Of a stretch of DNA of 64,000 nt, positions 45,624 to 52,851 are shown piece after piece. The stretch lies in assembly GCA_963745205.1 (NCBI GenBank), contig CAVUWX010000001.1, positions 119,766 to 183,765 of the forward strand, in the 5' to 3' direction. Source of the stretch: Hyphomicrobium_A sp963745205 (GTDB taxonomy: Bacteria; Pseudomonadota; Alphaproteobacteria; Rhizobiales; Hyphomicrobiaceae). The first letter of the stretch is position 1. Every line of letters begins with the position of its first letter. Below the pieces are notes generated by a model. It did no database searches. It saw only the letters and a program-made list of their open reading frames with translations, and had not been told where the DNA came from. A program made the translations under genes and the position numbers.

Positions 45624-45901
45624 TTAGCCTGGCCGTAGACCGCTACGCACTGCTTCCGCAACAACCCCGGGAAGATCCTCGCGCAAAGTACCACCATCGG
45701 ACTCGATCTTGTCGAAGCGCTTATCCATCTCGTCGAAGCGCTTATCGATCGCGTCAAACTTGGCGTGCATGAAGCGCTCATGGCGTCGAGCTGGCCAGAG
45801 ATGAAGTGCAAACTGTCCCGTGAGCTGGGCAAGCGTTGTGTCGTGCTTATACAGGCGGGCCTTCAGCTCTCTGAATTCCGCTCAATGCTTAAGGTGGCCA
45901 T
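45624..45901 (-). pseudogene. Coiled-coil type A, copy 3, frameshifted
   Basis: Start at 45901 (MATLSIERNSES-stop), then LKARLYKHDTTLAQLTGQFA in a second frame, HLWPAR, then a third segment FDAIDKRF...MDKRFDKI, ending LREDLPGVVAEAVRSGLRPG at 45624. At least two indels are needed to restore one frame. The reconstructed protein is about 90 residues of continuous coiled coil. Confidence 0.6.
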
Positions 45902-46003
45902 GCCGCCTAGATACGTGGCGCACTAGTGAAGGTTAACTTTCGACCTTTCCCGGGAAGAGTTGGGTTCGTATCACGACGAGGGAGCAATGAAATCCACCCC
46001 GCT

Positions 46004-46294
46004 TCACTCGCGTGAGCGCAGGACTTGGCCTACGGCGTCAGCGATGGTGTCGGGTAGCTTCCCAAAGCTCGCGTCGAACTTGGCGAAGCCATCGCGCATT
46101 TCGGCGAACCCGGCATCAACTTTGCCTTCAAGAGCATCAACTTTGCCTTCAAGAGATGTGAGGCGCGAATCGATGTTGTTGTGCAGGAACACTTGAACTT
46201 CGCGGAGCTGACCTGTGATATAGCCGAAACTTCCCTCCAGCTCGGCAACGCGCCGCTTCAGGTCCGCAATCTCTTTTTCGACGTTCATGGCCAT
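46004..46294 (-). CDS. Short coiled-coil protein, type B, intact
   Basis: 96 residues, MAMNVEKEIADLKRRVAELE, GSFGYITGQLREVQVFLHNN, then heptads including LEGKVDALEGKVDAGFAEM and the end LPDTIADAVGQVLRSRE. LEGKVDA occurs twice in tandem through a duplicated 21-base segment. No membrane span or catalytic motif is seen. It probably forms a helical oligomer. Closest copy: 55339. Function unknown; always near toxin-antitoxin genes here. Confidence 0.65.
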   Translation of the reverse strand: MAMNVEKEIADLKRRVAELEGSFGYITGQLREVQVFLHNNIDSRLTSLEGKVDALEGKVDAGFAEMRDGFAKFDASFGKLPDTIADAVGQVLRSRE

Positions 46295-46507
46295 GCCTCT
46301 AAATAACGGTGCTAGCCGTCGGCGACAAGCCTGGCGCGTGTCATGCGAGATATCGTTGGCCGAGATTTCTGTTGACCGGACGCCTGACGGCGGTCAGGCG
46401 CGGTCCCCGCAGGCCTCCCCGGATGCGGCAGCGGGCGCGGGCTTTTGCTGTCGTCAGTCTGCCGCGTAACCCCACCTCGCTTGTCGGGGGCGTTCCAAGA
46501 GCCCGCC

Positions 46508-46850
46508 TCACCAGGGTGGCTCCTCAGCTGTTTTACCGTTCGATACCTCCGGCCGTGGCTGGCCATTCGGGACAGTCGGCATGGCTTCGCCGGATTTGTT
46601 CCGCGACGCCGCCCAGGGCCTGCTGGCCATCTGCAAGGGATCAAGAATGCCGTGGCGGGCCCACCACGCGCGCTCGTTCCCGGTGTTGTGAAAGGAATGA
46701 TGATGCCCATTGCACGTGAACGCATTCGACACCTTAACGCCAAGCGCGCGCGGCTGAGCGAAGCGAATATGATCGTCGGTCTGGGTCGGCGTGCGTTCGC
46801 GGATCAGACAGGTTCACGGCAACGAAGGCACTATCGCGGATGCACTGTTC
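46508..46850 (-). pseudogene. HNH/DUF968-like protein, copy 2, frameshifted
   Basis: The C-terminal half is readable (CNGHHHSFHNTGNERAWWAR, then HGILDPLQMASRPWAASRNK and a shared tail to EEPPW). The N-terminal half (about 46735-46850) is in other frames and carries a stop, with only traces such as FAQPRALG-like codons left. The intact form is at 57485. Confidence 0.62.
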
Positions 46851-46870
46851 CTTCGAATCCCGTACGGCCG

Positions 46871-47103
46871 GTCGACTCCATTAAGGCGTCCGCAACGTCA
46901 CTCCGTCGTTCACCATTTCTGTTGGGCTCCAGTGTGGGGCAATGAATTCGTTTCGCCAAAGAAAATCTGTACACTGATTGATATCTGAGTGCTTATGCCT
47001 ATTCTGATCCTTGCGCGAGGGACGAGGGTAGTCGGCGACCCGATCGGTCGCCGATCTGCACGGCCTAGCTCCCTCGCGCGGCCCCCTTGCATTCCCTTGA
47101 GCG
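46871..47103. other. Spacer with copy 4 of the C-rich motif
   Basis: No gene seen. The motif at 47068-47093 (CTCCCTCGCGCGG followed by CCCCCTTGCATT) is identical over about 25 bases to 35694. TTGCAT followed 18 bases later by CATCTA may act as a promoter for the remnant downstream. Confidence 0.4.
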
Positions 47104-47400
47104 GGACATGCATCTAGGGAACAAAGGGAGAACCTTGCGCGCTAGGGAGGGACTTTCAGTTGCCGGAGCTTCGCCGCCTGCGCCGGCTAAAGGCGCAGCT
47201 CTTGCGGGTTGTCGTGCCTGAAGGGCTAAAAAGGGTGCTGCAACCGCTCGTTGACTGGCCCGAAGCCGACGAGTTGGCAAAGAAATGGGCACAGCGCTCG
47301 ACACGATCAAGCTGTCGATCAGCTCTTAGCCAAGTCGGGACTGACGATGGATGCCGTGCGCTTTTCCTTGAGGGAGGGCAGCTGACCCGGGGCGCTTGTT
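47104..47400 (+). pseudogene. Remnant of the 192/205-residue family
   Basis: Plus-strand reading gives ELRRLRRLKAQLLRVVVPEG and LKRVLQPLVDWPEADELAKK in one frame, then, after small indels, VDQLLAKSGLTMDAV in another. These match residues about 55-125 of the proteins at 37700 and 47599. N- and C-terminal parts are gone. It sits directly upstream of the intact paralogue. Confidence 0.65.
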
Positions 47401-47598
47401 CATAAATATCAATGTGGGGCGCCGGCCTCGTTCCAGATCGTTATTCGATGCTCCCGGAACGCGGCAGCGCGCGCTGCTGAAGAACGGTTTTTTATAAATA
47501 GATAGGGCGGCACCGCATTCGCGGACCGCCGACATCAGAAACGCCCCTTCGGACGGCCAACGGGCCGACGCCGGAGGGGAGATATTGGAGGATGTTTG

Positions 47599-48213
47599 AT
47601 GAGCAAATCTATTGCAACCAAGAAGCCAAGTTGCGGTGCGACCGCCCACAGGTCGATCGCGGATCTCCTAGGCCCGCCCCCGGTCATCCTCGGCGAAGAC
47701 GCAAGCAAATTTGAAGAGCTCCACGCGCGCATAACGGCTGCGGTGAAACCGCGGGAGGCCATCGAAGAAATCTGGGTTCGGGATATCGTCGATCTCACTT
47801 GGGAGGTCTTGCGGCTGCGGCGGCTGAAGGCCAGCCTGTTGCTCACCTGCGCTCACGCGGGTCTCGTCCGCGTGCTGAAGCCGCTCGTCGAGTCCACGCA
47901 GGCCGAACAATTGGCGGCTGCGTGGGCCAAGCGGGATGCAGCGGCGGTGGCCAAGGTCAAAAGTCTCCTCGCGGCTTCCGAGCTCACCGTTGATGCCATC
48001 ATGGCGGAAACGTTGACGCTTAAGCTTGAGCAGACAGAGCGCTTCGAAGCCATGATTGCCGCCGCCGAGACTCGACTTGCGGCGGCGCTGCGGGAGGTGG
48101 ACCGGCACCGGGACGCGCTGGCCGGGGCTGTGCGGGCCGCGGTAGAAAACATCGAAGATGCCGAGTTCGAGGAGGTCCCCGCGCAGCCCGGCCTGCCGGC
48201 GGCTTCGGCATGA
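47599..48213 (+). CDS. Hypothetical protein, second two-gene unit, first gene
   Basis: 204 residues from the ATG at 47599 (TTG three bases earlier). It is a paralogue of the 37700 protein: SIADLLGPPPVILGEDASKF, RLRRLKASLLLTCAHAGLVR, VLKPLVESTQAEQLAAAWAK, AALREVDRHRDALAGAVRAA. All helical, with a likely coiled coil near the C-terminus. GGAGG precedes the start. It overlaps the next gene by 4 bases. Confidence 0.7.
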   Translation: MSKSIATKKPSCGATAHRSIADLLGPPPVILGEDASKFEELHARITAAVKPREAIEEIWVRDIVDLTWEVLRLRRLKASLLLTCAHAGLVRVLKPLVESTQAEQLAAAWAKRDAAAVAKVKSLLAASELTVDAIMAETLTLKLEQTERFEAMIAAAETRLAAALREVDRHRDALAGAVRAAVENIEDAEFEEVPAQPGLPAASA

Positions 48214-48917
48214 CGAGCGAACGCAAGCAATGCTCCAACCGCGCCAACGCGCGGTTGAGCACCGGCCCCAAGACGGCCAAGGGGAAGGCGCGGGCGTCGA
48301 AGAACGCCCGTCGCCACGGGCTCAACCTCCCTGTGCTCAGGGATCCGTCCTTAGCCAAGGAGGTCGAGACCATGGCGTGCCGCATCGCCGGCGAGGGTGC
48401 GAGTGGCGAACTGCTCGCCCGGGCGCGCGCCATCGCCGAAGCACAAATCGATCTCCAGCGCGTGCGGCTCTACCGGCTTCGCCGTATGCAGGAGGCGCTC
48501 GCCGGGAGGCCAAGGGGGAGCGGCGAGCCCTGGGACGAGGATGACCTGCCCGTAGGGCTCTCGGAGATTGCGCTTCTGGAGCGCAAGCTGACGCGAATTC
48601 GCCGCGAGCACAAGCTCCTGCGCACGCATGTGCGCGCACTCGTGGCCGCGAGCGCGGCGCCGACGCCGGCGCCAGCCTCGGCGCTGGTCCCAAGGCTGGC
48701 CGGCGGTGGTCTTAGTGGATCTCTCATGGCCCGACGTGACACCCAGGGAAGCAGCCCGGCCAATTCGGCGCCGGCGCCGTCACCAGCAGATATCCTCGCC
48801 AATATCTTGGAGCTGCTCAGGGCGCTCGACCGCTACGAACGGCGCGCCCTATCGCGGCGCAAATTCGCGATCCGTGCGTTCGACGTCGCGCGCGAGTTTG
48901 ACAGAACGGCAATCTGA
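48210..48917 (+). CDS. Hypothetical protein with STGPKTAKGK motif, second unit
   Basis: 235 residues, paralogue of the gene at 38275: MTSERKQCSNRANARLSTGP, KTAKGKARASKNARRHGLNL, and the C-terminal LRALDRYERRALSRRKFAIR. The middle carries an extra Ala/Pro-rich stretch (about residues 145-190) absent from the shorter copy. DNA identity with the first unit is too low for a recent duplication, so the units diverged or arrived separately. Function unknown. Confidence 0.7.
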   Translation: MTSERKQCSNRANARLSTGPKTAKGKARASKNARRHGLNLPVLRDPSLAKEVETMACRIAGEGASGELLARARAIAEAQIDLQRVRLYRLRRMQEALAGRPRGSGEPWDEDDLPVGLSEIALLERKLTRIRREHKLLRTHVRALVAASAAPTPAPASALVPRLAGGGLSGSLMARRDTQGSSPANSAPAPSPADILANILELLRALDRYERRALSRRKFAIRAFDVAREFDRTAI

Positions 48918-49214
48918 AGAAGTAGCCCGAACCAGTCGCGGGCGCCTGATTGGTCTTATAAACGTCGGTCGTCGGTAGGAACACGCGTGCCCGGGCGGTT
49001 GATTGGGAATAGGCCCATTATCCTCAAGTAATTTTACCCCGCGAGGATTTGTCCATACCAAGAGCATGCGCATGGTAGGCTCATGAGGCCAGCATGCACC
49101 ATCAAGGTTATTCCGAACTTGGCAGTATTCGGAACTCACTCCCCTTGGGTCCTTGAAGTTCGCATCGAGAAGACATACAGGGAACGGGGAACACCGTGAC
49201 AGAACACGCAATCA
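48918..49214. other. Intergenic region, nothing recognised
   Basis: About 300 bases between the two-gene unit and repeat R1 copy 2. No frame, palindrome or repeat stands out. Confidence 0.4.
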
Positions 49215-49228
49215 GACGTGGTCGCTCG

Positions 49229-49263
49229 TTGACAATCTTCGTCATGTAAACTATTTGTGTACA
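49229..49263 (+). promoter_or_regulatory. higBA promoter and palindrome, copy 2
   Basis: TTGACA at 49229-49234, TATTTG at 49252-49257, and TGTAAAC/GTGTACA arms at 49245-49263, as in copy 1. The nearby CGTAAT of copy 1 is CGTCAT here. Confidence 0.6.
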
Positions 49264-49292
49264 GTCAACCGTAAGATTACGTCCGGCAGTCA

Positions 49293-49571
49293 ATGATCCG
49301 GAGCTTCCGCCACAAAGGGCTCGCTGAGTTATGGCGGGGCAATAGGACAAACCGGATCGACCGGCGCCTGCACAAGCGCCTCTTGGTGCGGCTCGATGCT
49401 TTGGACAGAGCGAAGCACCTTGAAGACCTGCAAGTGCCAGGGTTCAATTTCCACCGACTGACAGGGTTCACGCCGGCCCGTTACACGCTCCATGTAAATG
49501 GTCCCTGGTGCGTGACGTTTGAGTGGAAGGATGGGGACGCCTTCCGTGTCGACTACGAGCAGTATCACTAG
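49293..49571 (+). CDS. higB: HigB/RelE-type toxin, copy 2
   Basis: 92 residues, identical to copy 1 except Arg for Thr at residue 17. The frame, length and C-terminal WKDGDAFRVDYEQYH are kept, so this toxin should be active. The matching antitoxin now starts with TTG, which may lower its supply. Confidence 0.86.
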   Translation: MIRSFRHKGLAELWRGNRTNRIDRRLHKRLLVRLDALDRAKHLEDLQVPGFNFHRLTGFTPARYTLHVNGPWCVTFEWKDGDAFRVDYEQYH

Positions 49572-49581
49572 GAGCAGGACA

Positions 49582-49935
49582 TTGGTTGAGTACGCAGCAA
49601 AGCGCAGCCTGACGCGGTGCCCCACGCACCCGGGCGAGCTCTTGCGCGACACCGTGTTGCCGGCTGTGGACCTAACCAAGGTTGAGATCGCGGCTGCGCT
49701 CGACATTTCGCGCACGCATCTGGACAACATCTTGAAGGAGAAGGTGCCCGTTTCACCGACGATTGCGGTTAGGCTCGGCAAGCTGTTCGGCAACGGCCCC
49801 GATCTGTGGATTCAGATGCAGGCGGCTTACGATACATGGCAGGCGGTCCGGCGGGTCAAGACCGGCGACATCAAGACGGCGAAGCTCTTGGCCACGTCCC
49901 CTCGCTCACGCGGGAGGCGTGTCTCGATCATCTGA
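49582..49935 (+). CDS. higA: HigA-family antitoxin, copy 2, with TTG start
   Basis: 117 residues. The sequence aligns base for base with copy 1, but the ATG at 41555 is TTG here. The ribosome site GGAG and spacing are unchanged, so translation probably continues at a lower rate. One amino-acid change (Pro to Ser near the C-terminus); other differences are synonymous. Helix-turn-helix intact. Confidence 0.8.
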   Translation: MVEYAAKRSLTRCPTHPGELLRDTVLPAVDLTKVEIAAALDISRTHLDNILKEKVPVSPTIAVRLGKLFGNGPDLWIQMQAAYDTWQAVRRVKTGDIKTAKLLATSPRSRGRRVSII

Positions 49936-49975
49936 TGACGATGCGCGCTGGCCGTTGAGCTAAGGAAGGGGACCA

Positions 49976-50086
49976 ATGACGAGAAGCAAGTGGCCATTCG
50001 TTCTTCTCATCGTCATCGTGGCCGTATTGGCTTGGGTCGCGTATTCCCGCATGCATCCCGGGCCATTACCAAATTTCCATTGGTAG
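49976..50086 (+). CDS. 36-residue membrane microprotein, copy 2
   Basis: Same protein as at 41948. The two base changes (AAA to AAG, GTG to GTA) are both silent. An extra A sits between the ribosome site and ATG, outside the frame. Confidence 0.58.
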   Translation: MTRSKWPFVLLIVIVAVLAWVAYSRMHPGPLPNFHW

Positions 50087-50107
50087 CGCTGCTGTACCGC
50101 TGAGCTC

Positions 50108-50380
50108 ATGACTGAGCTGGAAAGACTAGCCTTCGTCGAGCAGCAGGCTGAGCAGATCCGTCGTGGAGCTGAAGCACTACCTCGAGACGATCCAGAAGAA
50201 TTAACGCTCCTCAGGGCGCGAGATTGGCCCTTAATTGCTTTACGACCCGGCCTGAAGGGCCGGCGCGCATCGGGTCGGTTGCGAGTGCAGGGCCAACACC
50301 GGGCAGCTCGTTCGAGCCGGCCTCTCGTTTCGTTCGACCGATGCCACGCGATTATCTGTCGGTCGAACTCGAGGATCTGA
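50108..50380 (+). pseudogene. 76-residue gene truncated by a deletion junction
   Basis: The first 15 codons (MTELERLAFVEQQAE) equal the gene at 42080. After the junction at about 50152 the frame runs through former cytochrome 3' sequence in a different phase and continues as an unrelated Arg-rich tail. Confidence 0.7.
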
Positions 50381-50509
50381 GCTTTGAGCTTGCTGACGGT
50401 TCGCGTCCGTGTTCTGCGGCACGGTCACACATTCATCGCGGCCCGTGCAACGCCATTTTCGGTCGTGCGCGAGGTGAACCGGAAGGCGATGATGCCGCGT
50501 TAAACCGGC

Positions 50510-50538
50510 TTGCTCCCAAAATGGGAGCGTGCTAAGGT
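50510..50538 (+). promoter_or_regulatory. Type 2 higBA promoter and palindrome, copy 2
   Basis: TTGCTC at 50510-50515, palindrome GCTCCCAAAATGGGAGC at 50512-50528, TAAGGT at 50533-50538. Identical to copy 1 although the downstream toxin is broken and its antitoxin deleted. Confidence 0.6.
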
Positions 50539-50546
50539 CGCGCCAC

Positions 50547-50764
50547 ATGCGGGTGATCGCTCGTCGAACGCTGCTGAAGTTCGGCGCATCGAGAAAGGGC
50601 CGCAATGACCACACGGCCCTGAAGGCGGCGACAGACGCTTGGTTTCACGAGGCCAAGAACGCCACCTGGGCCACCATGGGGCAGATCAAGGCGCTGTATC
50701 GCACGGCGAGCCCAGTGTCCGCGAAGCGGGTGGTATTCAACATCAAGGGCAACGACTACCGTCA
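50547..50764 (+). pseudogene. Type 2 HigB toxin truncated and fused in frame toward abrB
   Basis: The first 72 codons (MRVIARRTLLKFGASRKGRN to VFNIKGNDYR) are toxin. At the junction near 50764 the frame enters former antisense coil A sequence and stays open without a stop to 51221, the end of abrB. The potential product is 224 residues: a toxin N-terminus, a linker of about 66 residues, and the whole AbrB antitoxin. The catalytic strands of the toxin are lost. Confidence 0.78.
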
Positions 50765-50879
50765 GTTGAGCTGGCCAGAGATGAATTCAAACTGTCCCGT
50801 CACCTGGGCTAGCGTTATGTACTGCTTATCCAGGCGGGCCTTCAGCTCTCTGATTTCCCTGCTCGATGCTTATAGCCAT
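50765..50879 (-). pseudogene. Coiled-coil type A, copy 4, N-terminal part only
   Basis: Start at 50879 as in copy 2; ELKARLDKQYITLAQVTGQF and EFISGQLN are readable, then the sequence ends at the deletion junction. It preserves the piece that copy 2 lacks. Confidence 0.55.
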
Positions 50880-50910
50880 GCCGCCCAGGTACGTGGCGCG
50901 CTAGTGAACG

Positions 50911-50957
50911 TTGACGTGCCATCGTTGATGGTTATATTATGGTATAACTCCGGAGGG
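50911..50957 (+). promoter_or_regulatory. abrB-pemK promoter and operator, copy 2
   Basis: TTGACG at 50911-50916 and the palindrome GTTATATTATGGTATAAC at 50931-50948. The arms are unchanged and only the spacer differs (TTATGG for TTGTGG). GGAGGG follows. Confidence 0.6.
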
Positions 50958-50960
50958 TAC

Positions 50961-51221
50961 ATGCACACAGCAAAACTCAGGTCAGTTGGCGGGTCGACCA
51001 TGGTTGCCATCCCGCCGCACATCATTGAGGAATTACGTCTCGGCCCCAATTCCAGGGTCCGCCTCACGGTCGAGCGGGGCAAAATCGTGATTCGTCCTCA
51101 GCCCCGCAAGGGCCGCATCGGTCTCAAGGCGCGGCTCGCCATGTGCGATTTCTCCAAGAAAATGACAGCGGAAGAGCGCGAGTGGGCCAATGGACCGCGA
51201 GCGGGCCGTGAGGAGATTTAA
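50961..51221 (+). CDS. AbrB/MazE-type antitoxin, copy 2
   Basis: 86 residues, nearly identical to copy 1 (Ser-Arg for Ser-Thr near residue 35, and small changes in the tail). It has its own operator and ribosome site but is also read through by the fused toxin frame starting at 50547. Confidence 0.84.
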   Translation: MHTAKLRSVGGSTMVAIPPHIIEELRLGPNSRVRLTVERGKIVIRPQPRKGRIGLKARLAMCDFSKKMTAEEREWANGPRAGREEI

Positions 51222-51224
51222 GCG

Positions 51225-51554
51225 TTGGATCGGGGGGACATTTTCGACGTCGATTTGGACCCAACGAAAGGGCGCGAACAGCGCGGCCGGCGCCCGGTGC
51301 TTGTCGTAACCACGAAGGAATTCAATCGGCACAACGCGCCCATAGTGTGCCCAATCACGGGGGGCGGCGAGTCTTCTAGACTGAAAGGCTTTGCCGTATC
51401 TCTTTCCGGCACCGGAATGAAAACCGACGGGGTCATTCTATGTAATCAGCCGCGCACACTCGACATCAGTGCGCGCCGCGGTAAGCGGATTGAACAAGCA
51501 CCTGAAAGCGTGGTCGACGAGGTTCTCGCTGCTCTTCAGGATCTGCTCGAGTAA
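51225..51554 (+). CDS. PemK/ChpB-type mRNA interferase, copy 2
   Basis: 109 residues with TTG start, differing from copy 1 by Val to Ile in GVxLCNQP. All motifs are intact, so two active PemK systems are expected. The antitoxins are almost the same, so each should neutralise the other's toxin. Confidence 0.86.
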   Translation: MDRGDIFDVDLDPTKGREQRGRRPVLVVTTKEFNRHNAPIVCPITGGGESSRLKGFAVSLSGTGMKTDGVILCNQPRTLDISARRGKRIEQAPESVVDEVLAALQDLLE

Positions 51555-51695
51555 CCAAGCAGCCGCTCGCCACGTTGAGCTAAATCTGCCAGGCAATTCT
51601 TGGAGAGCGAGGGCGCGATCCTCATGACCAGACGGTTTCGCTAACTTGATTGCCGATAGCGTCGGCCCTAGATTTCGTGAACAAGTAGCAAGTGG

Positions 51696-51882
51696 ATGGA
51701 TCCCATGGCAGCGGCACGCGAGCATCGACTCCCACACCCATTGATCCGGGTCTCGGCAACCTGGGATGACGAGGCGGCCGTGTGGGTGGCCAGCACCATC
51801 GATATTCCTGGCTTGGCCGTTGAGGCGCCGACCATCGAAGTGCTCGGCCCGAAGGTAAAGGCCGCTCTCCTCGATTTGATCT
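51696..51882 (+). pseudogene. DUF1902 (HicB-like) gene, 3' truncated
   Basis: MDPMAAAREHRLPHPLIRVS, then WDDEAAVWVASTIDIPGLAV and VLGPKVKAALLDLI is the DUF1902 domain, a HicB-like antitoxin fold. At about 51880 the sequence switches to the antisense strand of the neighbouring hicB and the frame ends in nonsense at 51959. The C-terminal part and any partner toxin are gone. Confidence 0.65.
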
Positions 51883-52243
51883 TTAGGCCGCTGACTTGCT
51901 GCGAGACCGCATTTTGCTTGCCGCTTCTCGCCGGAGGATCTCTTCGGCCCACTGATTGAGGCTCTTGCCGGAGAGCTCAGCAGCAATCGCGGCATTGGCG
52001 TGCACCAGGGTCTGAGTTCAACATGAGGTTGCCGGACATTTGCCGCTCAGGCTGCTTGCCAACCTTCCTGCAGGTCGCAAGGTAGTCGTCCACGGCCTCG
52101 TGGAAGGCGGTCTTGAGCGCCTTGACGGTGGTAGCGTGAAAGCCGACCACGTCATTGATGCCCACGATGTGACCAGTGAAGAGCTCGTCATCGGGGTCGA
52201 ACTCAATCACGGCCTTGTAATCCTTGTAACTCAACACGCTCAT
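51883..52243 (-). pseudogene. hicB: HicB antitoxin, frameshifted near the C-terminal DNA-binding part
   Basis: MSVLSYKDYKAVIEFDPDDE, LFTGHIVGINDVVGFHATTV and EAVDDYLATCRKVGKQPER form the HicB domain. After SGNLMLNSDPG a deletion of probably 2 bases shifts the frame to an early stop. The original continuation VHANAAIAAELSGKSLNQWA, EEILRREAASK is readable in the next frame to a TAA at 51883. The toxin-masking domain is intact but the ribbon-helix-helix operator-binding tail is lost. Confidence 0.75.
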
Positions 52244-52494
52244 GGCGTGACTTCAATCTTCCTCAGGTATGCTCTTGCGTCCCTGACCTGGTAACGCTTG
52301 GCTTCCTTTTCCGGATGCGGGCGGTGAAACGTGCCGATCTGACCGTTAAAGGAGAACCGAACTCGCGATCCCGCACCTTCAATCACCAGGCACCCGACGG
52401 CGACGAACAAACTTTCAATGGCGTTCCACGGGATGTTTGGCGACACAGGGTCGGCGAAGATCACCTCCAGCGTCTTCCGCTGCTTGCTGTTCAT
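52240..52494 (-). CDS. hicA: HicA-type toxin
   Basis: 84 residues, MNSKQRKTLEVIFADPVSPN, IPWNAIESLFVAVGCLVIEG, AGSRVRFSFNGQIGTFHRPHP, EKEAKRYQVRDARAYL. This is the HicA-related double-stranded RNA-binding-like fold with the conserved His in the FHRPHP strand. It is an mRNA interferase. It overlaps hicB by 4 bases, so the toxin is first as usual for hicAB. Confidence 0.82.
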   Translation of the reverse strand: MNSKQRKTLEVIFADPVSPNIPWNAIESLFVAVGCLVIEGAGSRVRFSFNGQIGTFHRPHPEKEAKRYQVRDARAYLRKIEVTP

Positions 52495-52503
52495 GCAAGC
52501 ACA

Positions 52504-52533
52504 ATGCTATCATTTTATGATTGCACGAGTCAA
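52504..52533 (-). promoter_or_regulatory. hicAB promoter with palindrome
   Basis: On the minus strand TTGACT (52528-52533) and TAGCAT (52504-52509) are 18 bases apart. ATCATAAAATGAT (52509-52521) has perfect 5-base arms and is a candidate HicB operator. Confidence 0.45.
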
Positions 52534-52597
52534 TAAGAGTTCATACGTCAACGCCCCCTTTTCTGAATGTATTTCTGCCTAACCTGACCGCGTCGGC

Positions 52598-52851
52598 TCA
52601 ATCGCCCTTATTGAGCGCCTTCAACAGCGCTTTGGAATTTGACGATTCAACTTCCCCTGGCGCGCGTCCTTGATGGCGGCGATCGTTTTCTTGTTCGGCA
52701 CCAGCGGACCGAACGGCAGCTTCTCCTCCGCCGCGATCCTCGCCATCATCAGGCGGAAGGCGTCAGACGGCGTCAGCCCGATCTTGCGCAGGACTGCGGC
52801 CGCGCTCTTTTTCAGGCGCGGATCAATTCGTGCTCTCACAACGTCGTTCAT
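52598..52851 (-). pseudogene. RelB/DinJ-family antitoxin, copy 2, C-terminus frameshifted
   Basis: Residues 1-67 match copy 1 (MNDVVRARIDPRLKKSAAAV to IAAIKDARQGKLN) but indels near 52640 end the frame with RQIPKRC at 52621. The original end SKALLKALNKGD is readable in another frame to 52598. The DNA-binding half remains. No toxin is next to it. Confidence 0.7.

Larger units (their letters stand above)
45447..46870. repeat. Direct repeat R5, copy 1 (HepT tail - coil A - coil B - HNH)
   Basis: Matches 56438-57859, 11 kb away, in the same order. It opens with GATGATCTGGGACCGTTGGA, the 3' end of a hepT gene (DDLGPLEEAC) whose body is missing here. The pieces have decayed differently in the two copies: coil B is intact here and broken there, and HNH is broken here and intact there. 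Confidence 0.82.
49215..50152. repeat. Direct repeat R1, copy 2
   Basis: Second copy of 41188-42124. It ends inside the 76-residue gene and is joined directly to R2 sequence, so about 1.1 kb (the equivalent of 42125-43221) is missing. Confidence 0.88.
50153..50764. repeat. Direct repeat R2, copy 2, truncated
   Basis: Corresponds to 43222-43838. It keeps the cytochrome tail with TAC where copy 1 has TAG. It stops in the middle of the toxin gene and is fused to R3 copy 2. Confidence 0.82.
50765..51565. repeat. Direct repeat R3, copy 2
   Basis: Second copy of the abrB-pemK repeat, with operator and both genes intact. Confidence 0.85.
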
